A DNA stretch of 16,389 bases, from contig JAFANO010000179.1 of NCBI GenBank assembly GCA_019232645.1, forward strand, positions 1 through 16,389. Reading direction: 5' to 3'. A program made the position numbers and the translations under genes. This stretch comes from Planctomycetaceae bacterium. GTDB taxonomy: Bacteria; Planctomycetota; Planctomycetia; Isosphaerales; Isosphaeraceae. Below, one piece after another: positions 1 to 6,940 of this stretch. Positions within the stretch are counted from its first letter, which is position 1, and every line of letters begins with the position of its first letter. The notes below the pieces were generated by a model that worked only from the letters and a program-made list of their open reading frames with translations, made no database searches and was not told the origin of the DNA.

Positions 1-246
1 CGCCCTCTGCTGCTCCAGCAGCTCGCTGACCAGCGCCAGGGGCAGGCAGAGCCGGCGCGCGGCCCACTCCGTGGTGAACTGAGGGACGGTATACGCCGCC
101 TTGAGTGCCAGGTCGCTCAGGACCGCGGGGGACACACCGGCGTCGTGCATGTCCGCCAGCACCTTCGGCGCGAACGCATCGCCGAGCGGGATCATCGTGG
201 GCAAGTGGGGCACGTCGGAAGGATTCGTCTCAGAGTCACCGCTCAT
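1..246 (-). CDS. N-terminal part of a planctomycete protein, probably AAA-family ATPase (runs off left edge)
   Basis: An open frame starts at ATG 246 and stays open to base 1, giving 82 residues (MSGDSETNPSD... to ...LVSELLEQQRA). A purine-rich GAGAGGGG stands about 11 bases before the start. The segment around residues 30-60 (LADMHDAGVSPAVLSDLALKAAY, in parts) resembles the N-terminal region that I remember in planctomycete proteins annotated as AAA ATPase or ATPase with chaperone activity, which often lie next to Tad genes. The P-loop, if any, would lie beyond the window, so the enzymatic assignment is an inference. Codon use is GC-rich and ordinary. It follows the tadG-like gene on the same strand after about 400 bases, so it could be the distal gene of the pilus operon or a separate unit. 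Confidence 0.6.
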   Translation of the reverse strand, partial: MSGDSETNPSDVPHLPTMIPLGDAFAPKVLADMHDAGVSPAVLSDLALKAAYTVPQFTTEWAARRLCLPLALVSELLEQQRA

Positions 247-408
247 CGTTCTGCATACCCCTCTCTGATCGGTACTTCGCATCGAAGCGAGACTCAAGCC
301 AAGAGGTCCTCACGACCCCGGTCTCAGCCGTTAATGGCCTGGGATCCTTGTTGAGGGACTTCAATAATTCAACGGACTGATCGAACGAGGATTCGTGTCG
401 GTCGATAG

Positions 409-423
409 CAGGGCAGTGCCCTG
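409..423. promoter_or_regulatory. 15-bp perfect palindrome between the tadG-like tail and the ATPase-like gene
   Basis: CAGGGCA-G-TGCCCTG is a perfect inverted repeat with 7-base arms and a single central base. It starts one base beyond the stop of the small open frame at 425-634 and lies about 160 bases upstream of the ATPase-like start at 246. It could be an operator for that gene. As a terminator it would need a T tract, which is not present. Confidence 0.3.
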
Positions 424-424
424 A

Positions 425-634
425 TCATAACGGACCTAGAGGAAGAATGATGCTGGACACAAGGTTGGATTCGAAGCTCACACCGGACCTGGCCACGGAG
501 GTGTCCGGGCTATAGCCGGACGGCGAACTGACCGGTGCCGCGAAACTGACGGTCAACTGGTCGCCGAACTGGCTCCAGGTGGTGGATTGGCCCGAGAGGA
601 TCTGGTTGTTGACATTGCCCCCCGACAAGCTCAT
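425..634 (-). pseudogene. small open frame, possible detached tail of a TadG/TadE-type pilus protein
   Basis: A 69-codon frame begins at ATG 634 (MSLSGGNVNNQ...) and ends at TGA 425. It lies 25 bases downstream of the stop of the tadG-like gene but in another frame, and an in-frame TAG lies just upstream of its own start. Its middle part (SQFGDQLTVSFAAPVSS) resembles the C-terminal segment of the second TadE in this window (TTQLGDQITLTLSVDYRTVSW), and planctomycete TadG-like proteins are usually longer than the 166 residues found here. It may therefore be the remains of the missing TadG tail or of a third TadE. It could also be a chance frame: I see no good ribosome binding site, and no single frameshift joins it cleanly to the upstream gene. 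Confidence 0.3.
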
Positions 635-659
635 CCACTGCGTCTATCTGTTCGTCTCA

Positions 660-1160
660 TTATTGATCTGGCACTGTGAGCATTGTAAAAGGCTGGGATG
701 TGTTCGGATTAAGGCTCCACATCGCCGTGCTGCTTACACTGATTGGGAAGCCCGAATATCCTAACAGGCTGCTAAAGAAGGCGGGCACTAAGCCCACGTG
801 ATCGCCGGATCGGGTAGCGGTCACCTTCACCCACTTGAAGTTTTGGCTGTCGATTTGCACGTCGGTGTCATTGATCACAACTGGCTGATTGAGGACGAAA
901 TTGGCCTGGCCGATTGCGATAGCCTGAGCTTGGGCTTGGGCTTGGGCCACCGTGGGATCGGAGGAGTTTATAGCCAGTTGCATCGCGCCGGCCAGAGCGG
1001 CCGCGTCGGCGACGGTCTCGAGCTGGGCACGGGCCGTGGCGATGACCCCGATGTCGACGGCTAGGGCCGCGAGGCCGAAGAAGGCGAATAGCAACACGGC
1101 CGTGAGGGTCAGGATCGAACCACGAGGCATTGATTCAATAGGATGCTTAATCGCTTTCAT
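660..1160 (-). CDS. tadG: TadG-like pilus assembly protein, short form
   Basis: 166 residues. The N-terminus carries the typical Tad/TadG signature (PF13400-like): a basic start, RGS at 13-15, a hydrophobic segment at about 16-40 ending in LAVDIGVI, then an amphipathic stretch rich in Ala (ARAQLETVADAAALAGAM, to residue 60). TadG-type proteins are minor, membrane-anchored components of the Tad pilus. The start at 1160 has GGGAG about 10 bases upstream; the internal Met at residue 11 is an alternative. It follows the first tadE gene after 44 bases, so co-transcription is likely. Many TadG proteins are two to three times longer and often carry a von Willebrand A domain, which is missing here. 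The last residues (PFTMLTVPDQ) look like the point where longer relatives continue, so truncation is possible. Confidence 0.75.
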   Translation of the reverse strand: MKAIKHPIESMPRGSILTLTAVLLFAFFGLAALAVDIGVIATARAQLETVADAAALAGAMQLAINSSDPTVAQAQAQAQAIAIGQANFVLNQPVVINDTDVQIDSQNFKWVKVTATRSGDHVGLVPAFFSSLLGYSGFPISVSSTAMWSLNPNTSQPFTMLTVPDQ

Positions 1161-1204
1161 TTCTATGATCTCCCGTCGGTCAGGTCCGCTCGCCGCTCAG
1201 GGCG

Positions 1205-1636
1205 TCATGACCCGTTCGCCCCTGATTGTTCGCTGCTCAAGGTGGCCGAGGCGGTGATCGTCGCGGATCCGAGAAATTGCGGAGGCGAGAGCCAACTCAC
1301 ATCACTGAAGTTGACGCTGATGGTCAGGGTGACGTATTCTCCCAGATTGGGATTTTGAAAACTCGACTGGCTTATATTGGAGGTGTATTTCGTGATTCCC
1401 CCACTGTTCAGGATCGCCTGGACGGTGGCATCAATATCGCTTTGCATGCTGCCGTTGAGCACCGCCACGCGGCATCCCTCGCGAGCCGCATCGCTAATCA
1501 ACTGGAACGTCATCCCCATCTGCGACATTTCAATCATTCCGTAAACGAAGATGAAGAACACCGGCAGGACGAGCGCCGACTCAACCATGACCGCACCTCG
1601 CCGCGCGGGTGTCTGTGCTCGATTTCTCATTCGCAT
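1205..1636 (-). CDS. tadE: TadE-like minor pilin (proximal to tadG)
   Basis: 143 residues from ATG 1636. I chose this start because GGAGGGG lies five bases before it; a TTG seven codons upstream would put that Shine-Dalgarno inside the gene. A TadE-family (PF07811) N-terminus is visible: RRG at 12-14, then AVMVESALVLPVFFIF. Cleavage after Gly14 would leave Glu at position +5, the usual rule for prepilin peptidase substrates, with a transmembrane helix to about residue 36. The downstream motif SDAAREGCRVAVL (about 49-60) is also typical of TadE. The C-terminal half is a Ser/Thr/Val-rich beta-type region. A Cys at residue 55 is shared with the paralogue upstream. The 148-base gap to the upstream tadE has no recognisable gene. 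Confidence 0.88.
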   Translation of the reverse strand: MRMRNRAQTPARRGAVMVESALVLPVFFIFVYGMIEMSQMGMTFQLISDAAREGCRVAVLNGSMQSDIDATVQAILNSGGITKYTSNISQSSFQNPNLGEYVTLTISVNFSDVSWLSPPQFLGSATITASATLSSEQSGANGS

Positions 1637-1784
1637 CGTCCCCTCCGGCGCGTGCAAGGTGAGATTCCGATCCGAGGGAGGTGGCGGGGGGAACCACTCC
1701 TAGCACCTCTCGATCCATCTTCTTCCGACAGCCGACGTGTTCACATGCTCAGCGCGATCACTGGCTCCGTTACCCGGACGTTCG

Positions 1785-2192
1785 TTATTGATGTTCGCTA
1801 CTCATGACGGCCGAGGCGGTGACGGTCGTGGATCCGTAAAGGAACGGGGTCGGGAGCCAACTCACCGTGCGATAATCGACGCTGAGAGTGAGCGTGATCT
1901 GGTCCCCCAGCTGGGTCGTCTGGATGCTCGAAGGATTGAGCTCCAAGCTCGGAGAGATGCCCGAACCGCTGAGCGCCGTGTTGACGATGAACGTGACGTC
2001 GGCCGGCGTCGAGCCATTTCTCGCCGCCACTCGACATCCTGCGCGGGCCGCGCTCGTTAACAACTGGGTCACCATGCACAGCCGTGTTGCATCGATCACT
2101 CCGAGGACCAAGGTGAGGAGCAGCGACAAGACAAGCGCCATCTCGGCCATGGCCGCGCCCCGCCGTCGCTGTGATCGGCCGCTCAACCGCAT
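1785..2192 (-). CDS. tadE: TadE-like minor pilin (second paralogue)
   Basis: 135 residues from ATG 2192, which follows GGGAGGAG with good spacing. The frame stays open 22 codons further up, but that part is Pro/Glu-rich and has no better start signal. The N-terminus RRRGAAMAEMALVLSLLLTLVL has Gly12 as the probable cleavage site and Glu at +5. The segment TSAARAGCRVAARNG matches the paralogue's SDAAREGCRVAVLNG, and the end (TVSWLP...GSTTVTASAVMSSEHQ) matches VSWLSPP...GSATITASATLSSEQ. The two genes are thus an ancient duplication, or a TadE/TadF pair in which one gene has kept TadE character. Both products should sit in the inner membrane as minor pilins. Confidence 0.88.
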   Translation of the reverse strand: MRLSGRSQRRRGAAMAEMALVLSLLLTLVLGVIDATRLCMVTQLLTSAARAGCRVAARNGSTPADVTFIVNTALSGSGISPSLELNPSSIQTTQLGDQITLTLSVDYRTVSWLPTPFLYGSTTVTASAVMSSEHQ

Positions 2193-2257
2193 CGTCGCTC
2201 CTCCCCCCGACGGAGGCCGAGTCTCGGGGTCATCAAGCTCCTCCTCGGATGATCCCA

Positions 2258-2290
2258 AACATTTTAGAATAATATTTTATTCAAAATGTT
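2258..2290. terminator. A/T-only-type hairpin just downstream of tadC
   Basis: AACATTTT (2258-2265), one bulged A, GAATAA (2267-2272), loop TATT, then TTATTCAAAATGTT (2277-2290) form a 14-bp stem with one bulge. It begins four bases after the tadC stop codon (minus-strand sense) and lies in a stretch that is about 86% A/T within a GC-rich locus. It may attenuate or process the transcript between tadC and the tadE genes. It is not a classical GC-stem-plus-U-tract terminator. Confidence 0.45.
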
Positions 2291-2294
2291 CACA

Positions 2295-3245
2295 TCAAAA
2301 TTTAATCGTAGGGATTTTCGTTTGAGTGAAAAAGTTCATGAATCGGAGCACGGCTGGTGCCAAGACCACGACGAAGACGGTGGGGAAGATGAACAGGAGG
2401 GTGGGGAACATGATCTTGATCGCCGCCTTCTGGGCCATCTCCTCGGCTCGCTGATAGCGTTTGAGCCGGAGCGTCTCGGCGTGGACGCGCAGCGACTTGA
2501 CCAGGCTGGCTCCGTAACGTTCGGCCTGGGTGATGACCGAGGCCAGGTTGCGGATTTCTTCCAGGTCGGTACGGGTGCCCAGTTGCATCAGGGCCTCGCC
2601 GGGGGAGCGACCGAGCTGGACCTCGCGTTGAACGAGATTCAGCTCGGCCGCCAGGGCGGGGTGGGCCGTGCGCAGCTCGGTCGAGATCTTCCGCAGGCCC
2701 CCCGGCAGGCTCAGCCCCCCTTCCATGCTAATCACCAGGACCTCGAGGGCGTCGGGAAGGGCGCGGCGGAAGTTGGTCTGACGCTTCTTCTTCTGGCTAT
2801 CGAGCCAGAAGCTCGGGCCGATCATCCCCCCGATGCCCAGGCACGTGCCGCCGAGCACGGCGTAACGCATCGGCAGGATGCCCAGGACTCCCAAGGCCAG
2901 GCCGATGAATGTGGGACCGACGATCAGGAGCAGCTTCACGCCGAGGAAGATCGCCATGGCCTGCCGCCCGTAGTATCCGGCATGGATGAGACGGGCCTGG
3001 AGGAGGGTCCGCTCCTCCTCCTCGGTCGGGATCAGCGGGGCCCCCATCCTGGGCAGCGTCGATTGGGTGAATTGTGCCATCGAGGTCGCCTGTGGGATCG
3101 AGTCACTCAGATCGCGACCGCTCCCAATTTCTTCCAGCCGCCGATCGAGACGGGTCCTCCGCGCGACGACCAGGGTATAGACCAGGAGGAATGCGCTACT
3201 GGTCAATGAGAACACGATCAGCGTGATTTCCCCATCGATTGTCAT
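2295..3245 (-). CDS. tadC: TadC, inner-membrane platform protein of the Tad pilus
   Basis: 316 residues from ATG 3245. A GTG three codons upstream is the alternative; ATG is preferred because GGAAGG lies about eight bases before it. An N-terminal membrane segment at about 7-27 is followed by a charged cytoplasmic region, paired membrane segments near 100-145, a T2SSF-type domain (RRALPDALEVLVISMEGGLSLPGGLRKI) and a C-terminal hydrophobic stretch (IMFPTLLFIFPTVFVVVLAPAV, in parts). TadC pairs with TadB as the platform on which the TadA ATPase acts. Length is normal for the family. The last codons (KIPTIKF, stop) already lie in the A/T-rich island, unlike the GC-rich body of the gene. Coupling to the upstream small frame (stop at 3251) is likely. 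Confidence 0.92.
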   Translation of the reverse strand: MTIDGEITLIVFSLTSSAFLLVYTLVVARRTRLDRRLEEIGSGRDLSDSIPQATSMAQFTQSTLPRMGAPLIPTEEEERTLLQARLIHAGYYGRQAMAIFLGVKLLLIVGPTFIGLALGVLGILPMRYAVLGGTCLGIGGMIGPSFWLDSQKKKRQTNFRRALPDALEVLVISMEGGLSLPGGLRKISTELRTAHPALAAELNLVQREVQLGRSPGEALMQLGTRTDLEEIRNLASVITQAERYGASLVKSLRVHAETLRLKRYQRAEEMAQKAAIKIMFPTLLFIFPTVFVVVLAPAVLRFMNFFTQTKIPTIKF

Positions 3246-3250
3246 CGTCG

Positions 3251-3373
3251 TCACCTTCCCACGATCACGAATGCGGCGGTCACGTCCTCCCCGATCGGTC
3301 GGACAACGTCGCCAGACGATGAATTCAGGAGCAGGGAGCTGCCGGCCATCGAGGGCGGGGATAGGGTGATCAT
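3251..3373 (-). CDS. possible 40-residue small protein coupled to tadC
   Basis: A frame from ATG 3373 to TGA 3251 encodes MITLSPPSMAGSS... ending ...TAAFVIVGR. Its stop lies five bases before the tadC start, and its last codons (GGA AGG) form the tadC Shine-Dalgarno. This is the arrangement expected for translational coupling. Its own ATG has no properly spaced Shine-Dalgarno. A perfect one lies just upstream but serves ATG 3387, which opens only a five-codon frame (MAAKE). One inserted base would join the two into a 45-residue product, so this may be a small gene with a one-base deletion, a leader-peptide arrangement, or chance. I recognise no family. Confidence 0.3.
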   Translation of the reverse strand: MITLSPPSMAGSSLLLNSSSGDVVRPIGEDVTAAFVIVGR

Positions 3374-3398
3374 TCCTTCGCGGCCATGATCACCTCCT
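3365..3398 (-). promoter_or_regulatory. perfect Shine-Dalgarno locked in an 8-bp hairpin
   Basis: In minus-strand sense the sequence AGGAGGTGATC (3398 to 3388) is an 11-base perfect complement of the 16S rRNA 3' tail, and it is followed directly by ATG at 3387. GGTGATCA (3394-3387) pairs perfectly with TGATCACC (3372-3365) across a 14-base loop, so half of the Shine-Dalgarno and the A of the start codon are inside the stem. The reading frame opened by this ATG is only MAAKE-stop. The site lies between tadB and tadC and could control translation of tadC by coupling. Confidence 0.5.
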
Positions 3399-3400
3399 CA

Positions 3401-3500
3401 TACGGATTCCAGGGATTTCGTGCACTCGGTCTGCTGATTGGAAATCCGAAATCTCGAATTTGAAATCCGAATAGAGCACACAAACTCTCTGGAATGCGTA
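3401..3500. repeat. ~100-bp palindromic repeat, copy A
   Basis: A 100-base unit bounded by TACGGATTCCAG on the left and CTGGAATGCGTA on the right, which are inverted copies of each other with one mismatch. The terminal ~25 bases of both sides pair imperfectly. The centre is made of GAAAT/GAATT-type words. It is clearly similar to 12774-12874. It lies directly against the tadB stop codon (3501-3503), and TCA flanks both ends. It looks like a small non-autonomous mobile or structural repeat. Confidence 0.7.
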
Positions 3501-4466
3501 TCAGAAGTCGAAGTTCATGATCTTCCTGATCCACAGCGCGCCGATGCCTTCGAAGGTGAACATCCAGAACATGAGTCGGGGATACTTGAGCAGTTCACGT
3601 TCGTAATCGCCCAGGACCAGCAACAGCCCGAGGAACAGGACGATCGGTAGGGCGATGAGGACCCTCGCCTGCAGCCGGCCTTCCGCCGTCAGGGCGTTGA
3701 TCTGCCCGCGGATGCGGTATCGCTGGCGGATGACGGCCGAGAGCTTGTCGAGCAGCTCGGCGAGGTTGCCGCCCGTCTGCTGCTGGACCAGCAGGGCCAG
3801 CACGAAGATCTTGATCTCGACCAACCCGGTCCGCCGCGCCAGCGCACGCATGGCGGCCTCGGAGGGGAGCCCCAGGTTCTGCTGCTCGTGGCAGTAGGAG
3901 AACTCGCCGGCGATCGGCTGGGGGAACTCGTCGGTGACCGCTTGCAGGGCCTGCGACATGGTCTGTCCCGACCGGATGACCCGGCTCATCAGGTCGAAGG
4001 CGTCGGGCAGTTGCGAGAGGAGCTCCTCGATCCGCGCGTTCCGTTTCCTCTGCACGTAGAGGACGGGCACGACGGACCCGAAGAGGGCCGCGACGAGGCC
4101 GACAAGCACGCTCCGGCACAGCAGTCCCGCGAGGGCCCCCAGGACCAGCCCGGTCACCGCCATGATCGTCAGGAGCTTCCGGGGCGTCAGGCCCAGCCCC
4201 GACTGCTCGATCATCGCCTCGAATCGCTGGCGGAAGGTCGGGTCCCACTCGCGCTCGACCTCCGTCTCGGCCGCGAGCAGGCCGAGGTCCTTGAACAGCA
4301 GCGCCTTGCGGGCCTGCTCGCGCTGATGCCTGCGGAACTCGTCGTCGACCCGCCGGCTGACCCGCGAACGGTCGCGCAGATACAGGTCCGACATGATCGA
4401 ATAGATGCCCGCGACCGCCGCGAACACGGCGCCGAAGGTCAGCAATGGCAAGAGGGCGGGATTCAC
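3501..4466 (-). CDS. tadB: TadB, inner-membrane platform protein of the Tad pilus
   Basis: 321 residues from GTG 4466, chosen because GGAGG stands six bases before it and it starts 19 bases after the tadA stop. Membrane segments are visible at about 6-25, 98-117, 119-137, 269-286 and 298-314. Between them lies the T2SSF domain, beginning [25 protein letters not shown] (about 150-174) and continuing to [26 protein letters not shown] (about 228-253). That second stretch is a very typical TadB/TadC feature with the conserved GGNL. TadB forms the platform with TadC and contacts TadA. Tight spacing after tadA suggests one transcript. The stop codon touches repeat copy A. Confidence 0.93.
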   Translation of the reverse strand: MNPALLPLLTFGAVFAAVAGIYSIMSDLYLRDRSRVSRRVDDEFRRHQREQARKALLFKDLGLLAAETEVEREWDPTFRQRFEAMIEQSGLGLTPRKLLTIMAVTGLVLGALAGLLCRSVLVGLVAALFGSVVPVLYVQRKRNARIEELLSQLPDAFDLMSRVIRSGQTMSQALQAVTDEFPQPIAGEFSYCHEQQNLGLPSEAAMRALARRTGLVEIKIFVLALLVQQQTGGNLAELLDKLSAVIRQRYRIRGQINALTAEGRLQARVLIALPIVLFLGLLLVLGDYERELLKYPRLMFWMFTFEGIGALWIRKIMNFDF

Positions 4467-4485
4467 GTCGGGCCTCCACGCGCCG

Positions 4486-5823
4486 TCACGAGCCGAGGAT
4501 GCGCCGCTCGAACAGGGTGGTCGGCAGCCCGTTCCCCGAGGTCTCCAGCCGATCCATGCACTGGGGCCGGATCCCGGTGGCGAAGAAATACCCCTGGGGG
4601 ACCTGGCGCGCGTCCACGCCGGTCTGCTTGAAGCCGAAGAGGTCGTGCATGCTGATGACCTCCCCCTCCATGCCGATGATCTCCGAGACCTTGACGACCT
4701 TGCGGATGCCGCCCAGGAGGCGGGCGACCTGGATGACGATCTGGATGGCCGAGGCGATCTGGCGGCGGATGATCCAGATCGGCAGGTCGAACCCGGCCAT
4801 GCCCGCCATCATCTCCAGGCGGCTCAGCGAGTCGCGGGTATCGTTGGCATGGATGGTGGTCATGCTCCCCTCGTGGCCGGTGTTCATCGCCTGGAGCATG
4901 TCGAGGGCCTCCGGCCCGCGGCACTCGCCGACGATGATCCGGTCGGGCCGCATCCGCAGGGCGTTCCGGACCAGGTCGCGGGCGGTCACCTCGCCCGTCC
5001 CTTCGATATTCGGCGGGCGGGTCTCCATCCGGACCACGTGGCGCTGCTGGAGCCGCAGCTCGGCCGCGTCCTCGATCGTCGCCACCCGTTCGTCGCGGGG
5101 GATGAACGCGGACAGGGCGTTCATGAGCGTCGTCTTGCCGCTGCCGGTCCCCCCCGAGATGATGATGTTGACGCGGGACTTGACGCAGGCCGAGATGAAC
5201 TCGACCATCTCCGGGGTGATCGCCTTGTAGGCCATCAGGTCGGAGACCAGCAAGGGCCTGGCCCCGAACCGCCGGATGGACAGCAAGGCGCCATCGAGGG
5301 CCAGCGGGGGGATGATCGCGTTGACGCGGCTGCCGTCGGGCAGTCGCGCGTCGACCATCGGGCTGGTCTCGTCCACCCGCCGGCCGATCCGGCCCACGAT
5401 CCGCTGGATGATCTGGAGCAGGTGCCGGTCGTCGTGGAAGGCGATGTCGACCGGCTCCAGCCGACCCCGGCGCTCGATGTACACGACCTTCGGGCCGTTG
5501 ACCATGATGTCGGTGATCGTCGGATCCCGGAGCAACGGCTCGAGCGGCCCCAGGCCGAACGTCTCGTCGATCACCTCGTTGACCAGCCGCTCGCGCTCGC
5601 TCAGGTTGAGCAGGTCGGAGCTGAGCCGGGTCAGCTCCTCGGCGGCGCGCCGGACCTCCATCCGGAGCTCTTCCTCGTTCATCGTGCCGATGACCGCCAG
5701 GTCCATCCCGGCGATGAGCTGCTCGTGCAGCTCCCTCTTGACCCGGAGGAACTTCTCCTCGGACGTCATCACGGCCCGAGGCGCGTTCCCAGACGCGCTG
5801 CCGTTGCCCTGCATGCGACTCAT
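4486..5823 (-). CDS. tadA: TadA/CpaF, secretion ATPase of the Tad pilus
   Basis: 445 residues if started at ATG 5823 (MSRMQGNG...); ATG 5832 is equally possible, with GAGAGGGGG just before it. The frame is open much further up, but that part overlaps the DUF362 gene and is not family sequence. The N-terminal domain (about 20-190, with [11 protein letters not shown]) is followed by the ATPase core: Walker [10 protein letters not shown] at 224-232, Asp box IEDAAELRL at 250-258, Walker [13 protein letters not shown] at 292-303 and His box [12 protein letters not shown] at 316-327. All expected catalytic motifs are intact. It hydrolyses ATP to drive assembly of Flp pilins at the TadB/TadC platform. 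The upstream DUF362 gene ends 25 bases before it. Confidence 0.96.
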   Translation of the reverse strand: MSRMQGNGSASGNAPRAVMTSEEKFLRVKRELHEQLIAGMDLAVIGTMNEEELRMEVRRAAEELTRLSSDLLNLSERERLVNEVIDETFGLGPLEPLLRDPTITDIMVNGPKVVYIERRGRLEPVDIAFHDDRHLLQIIQRIVGRIGRRVDETSPMVDARLPDGSRVNAIIPPLALDGALLSIRRFGARPLLVSDLMAYKAITPEMVEFISACVKSRVNIIISGGTGSGKTTLMNALSAFIPRDERVATIEDAAELRLQQRHVVRMETRPPNIEGTGEVTARDLVRNALRMRPDRIIVGECRGPEALDMLQAMNTGHEGSMTTIHANDTRDSLSRLEMMAGMAGFDLPIWIIRRQIASAIQIVIQVARLLGGIRKVVKVSEIIGMEGEVISMHDLFGFKQTGVDARQVPQGYFFATGIRPQCMDRLETSGNGLPTTLFERRILGS

Positions 5824-5848
5824 CGTCCCCATCCCCCTCTCGCCGGAA

Positions 5849-6940
5849 TCAAGCGCGCCGGTCCCTCGATGACGGATACGAGCCCCGGAGGTCACGATAC
5901 GTGGGAGAATCGACCATCGCGAACGGCTGGACCAGGCCGCCGAGCGGCTCGCCGCGCTGCGCGACGTGCCGCTCGGCGACGGGGCCGAGCCGGCCGGAGG
6001 CCCCGGCCAGGTACGGGATCCGCCAGGGATCGATCCCCATGAGCCGGGCGGTGGTGGCGTCGACGGCCGGCAGGTTCGTCCCCATGACCAGCACCCCCGC
6101 GTGCCGCGGGGTGCCCATGATCGGGCCGTCCCCCTCCATGCCGATGATCCCATCCACGATCGCCAGGTGCGGCCGGACCGTCGCGTTGATGTCGAGGATC
6201 GAGGCCGGGATGCCCTCCAGGTGCAGCACGTTCTTCGGCCAGCCGTAGCAGATGCCCGGCAGCACGCCGAAGAGGTTCTTCATCGACAGCGTCACCCCCG
6301 CCCAGTGATGCGTCTTCATCTTGGGCAGGGAGACGATCACGTCGGCGCGGCGGAGGGCCCGCGGCAACCAGAGGTGCCCCAGCCGGGTCCGGCCCATCCG
6401 GTTGGGGGCCGCGAACACCTCGTCATGGTTCAGGTCGACGTACTCGATCCCGTCCTCCTCGAGGATCGGCCCGAGCAGCGACTGATCGAGGACGTAGTCC
6501 GAGTCGCGGCAGTGGCCCTGCCCCTCGGCCACGAAGACCTCCCGCGCGTCCCAGCCCCGGAAGACGTCGGCCACGGCACGGACCAGCGCGGGATGGGTAT
6601 TGATGGACGTCGCCTCGCGGCTCGGCTCCACGAGGTTGGGCTTGAGCAGGACCGACTTGCCCTTGACCCAGGCCCGCCCGAGGCCCAGCTCGGTCAACCC
6701 GTCGCGGACGACACGGACCAGGTCGATGTCGTAGGAGTCCGCCTTGGCGATGAGGACGTCGGCCCGGAGGAACCCCTCCTCACTGTGCCGCAGGAGCGTG
6801 TACCCGGCCCCTCCCGCGAGGCCCAGCCCGGTGGAGACCAGGAATTCGCGACGGCCGATCTGGCGCCCGCCCGTCGGCGGCATCGCGTCGGAGACCGCGA
6901 GGGACGACTCGGGGGTGGTCCGGGGCGAGTGATCAGCCAT
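5849..6940 (-). CDS. DUF362 protein with a twin-arginine-type signal
   Basis: 363 residues from ATG 6940; GGAGGAGGGAG lies upstream and the start overlaps the end of the toroid gene by eight bases, so the two are coupled. The N-terminus has GRREFLVSTGLGLAGGAG at 29-46, a twin-arginine export motif plus a short hydrophobic stretch. From about residue 95 the DUF362 (PF04015) pattern is visible: VLLKPNLVEP, THPALVRAVADVF, LPRALRRADVIVSLPKMKTHH with TLSMKNLFGVLPG after it, ILDINATVRPHLAIVDGIIGMEGDGP and GTNLPAVDATTARLMGID. The molecular function of DUF362 is not settled; some members are linked to Fe-S or redox modules. No ferredoxin-type CxxCxxC is seen here. It is not a known Tad component, and its position inside the operon is unusual. 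Confidence 0.85.
   Translation of the reverse strand: MADHSPRTTPESSLAVSDAMPPTGGRQIGRREFLVSTGLGLAGGAGYTLLRHSEEGFLRADVLIAKADSYDIDLVRVVRDGLTELGLGRAWVKGKSVLLKPNLVEPSREATSINTHPALVRAVADVFRGWDAREVFVAEGQGHCRDSDYVLDQSLLGPILEEDGIEYVDLNHDEVFAAPNRMGRTRLGHLWLPRALRRADVIVSLPKMKTHHWAGVTLSMKNLFGVLPGICYGWPKNVLHLEGIPASILDINATVRPHLAIVDGIIGMEGDGPIMGTPRHAGVLVMGTNLPAVDATTARLMGIDPWRIPYLAGASGRLGPVAERHVAQRGEPLGGLVQPFAMVDSPTYRDLRGSYPSSRDRRA

Noticed and set aside
4405..6042. 545-codon frame on the plus strand
   Set aside because: It lies opposite tadA and tadB, is very rich in Asp/Arg/Gly/Pro, and has no family pattern. It is the mirror of GC-rich coding sequence.
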